The position numbers were made by a program, and so were the translations under genes. Below are positions 37,182 to 37,199 of a DNA stretch of 37,199 nt, in pieces. The number at the start of each line of letters is the position of its first letter. Position 1 is the stretch's first letter. Below the pieces are notes generated by a model. The model did no database searches. It was not told the DNA's origin and saw only the letters and a list, made by a program, of their open reading frames with translations. Location of the stretch: IMG/VR virus record IMGVR_UViG_3300045996_000523, positions 1 to 37,199 of that record. One strand, written 5' to 3'. Origin of the DNA: a virus.

Positions 37182-37199
37182 TTACGGACAAGCGGAGTT
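37182..37199 (+). repeat. Repeated hairpin (copy 4, cut by right edge)
   Basis: TTACGGACAAGCGGAGTT matches the start of copies 2 and 3 with one change. It follows the stop of the last gene, so another coupled gene probably begins just beyond the edge. Confidence 0.65.

Overview
The window is a contiguous piece of a tailed double-stranded DNA phage (or prophage) genome with high GC and dense packing. Almost all genes read rightward and are joined by ATGA, TGATG, TAATG or GTGA start/stop overlaps. An HK97-type capsid set, a lambda-type G/GT tail chaperone with a frameshift site, and a tape-measure gene of about 1050 codons indicate a siphovirus with a long flexible tail, roughly 150-160 nm at about 0.15 nm per residue. 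GC content, Shine-Dalgarno use and amidase-type lysis point to a high-GC bacterial host, but nothing fixes the host. No integrase, tRNA or CRISPR array is visible. No small terminase subunit can be recognised.

Layout. 1-3.2 kb: C-terminal part of a DNA methyltransferase cut by the left edge, an HNH-AP2 endonuclease, two small genes, and the large terminase. 3.2-8.4 kb: head module (portal fused to a MuF domain, Com-like zinc protein, prohead protease, major capsid protein). 8.4-19.6 kb: connectors, tail tube, G/GT chaperones, tape measure, distal tail and hub proteins, and fibre-like proteins, with one small membrane-protein gene on the opposite strand between the chaperone and the tape measure. 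19.6-24.4 kb: lysis region with an amidase endolysin, a probable holin and an unusual run of tiny membrane proteins. 24.4-28.0 kb: accessory virion-like or secreted proteins, including a 710-residue protein ending in about 13 Ala/Thr-rich repeats.

28-37 kb is the early/replication side. A leftward MerR/excisionase-like regulator faces a rightward operon across a compact promoter region whose perfect inverted repeat covers both candidate -35 boxes. Downstream come small zinc-finger proteins, then 614 bases without a believable gene. These hold three tandem long stem-loop units with conserved ends, unrelated inserts and stem changes compensated by Watson-Crick or G-U pairs; this is the best candidate here for an undescribed RNA element. 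Next are an annealing-type recombination protein, a replication initiator whose gene contains origin-like repeats, a helicase loader, an ASCH protein, a second methyltransferase and several small regulators. The last genes share a repeated hairpin that encodes the C-terminus of one protein and ends in the ribosome-binding site of the next.

Working model: the divergent promoter controls early transcription, which passes through the structured RNA into recombination and replication genes; the packaging, head, tail and lysis genes form a long late operon that starts beyond the left edge.
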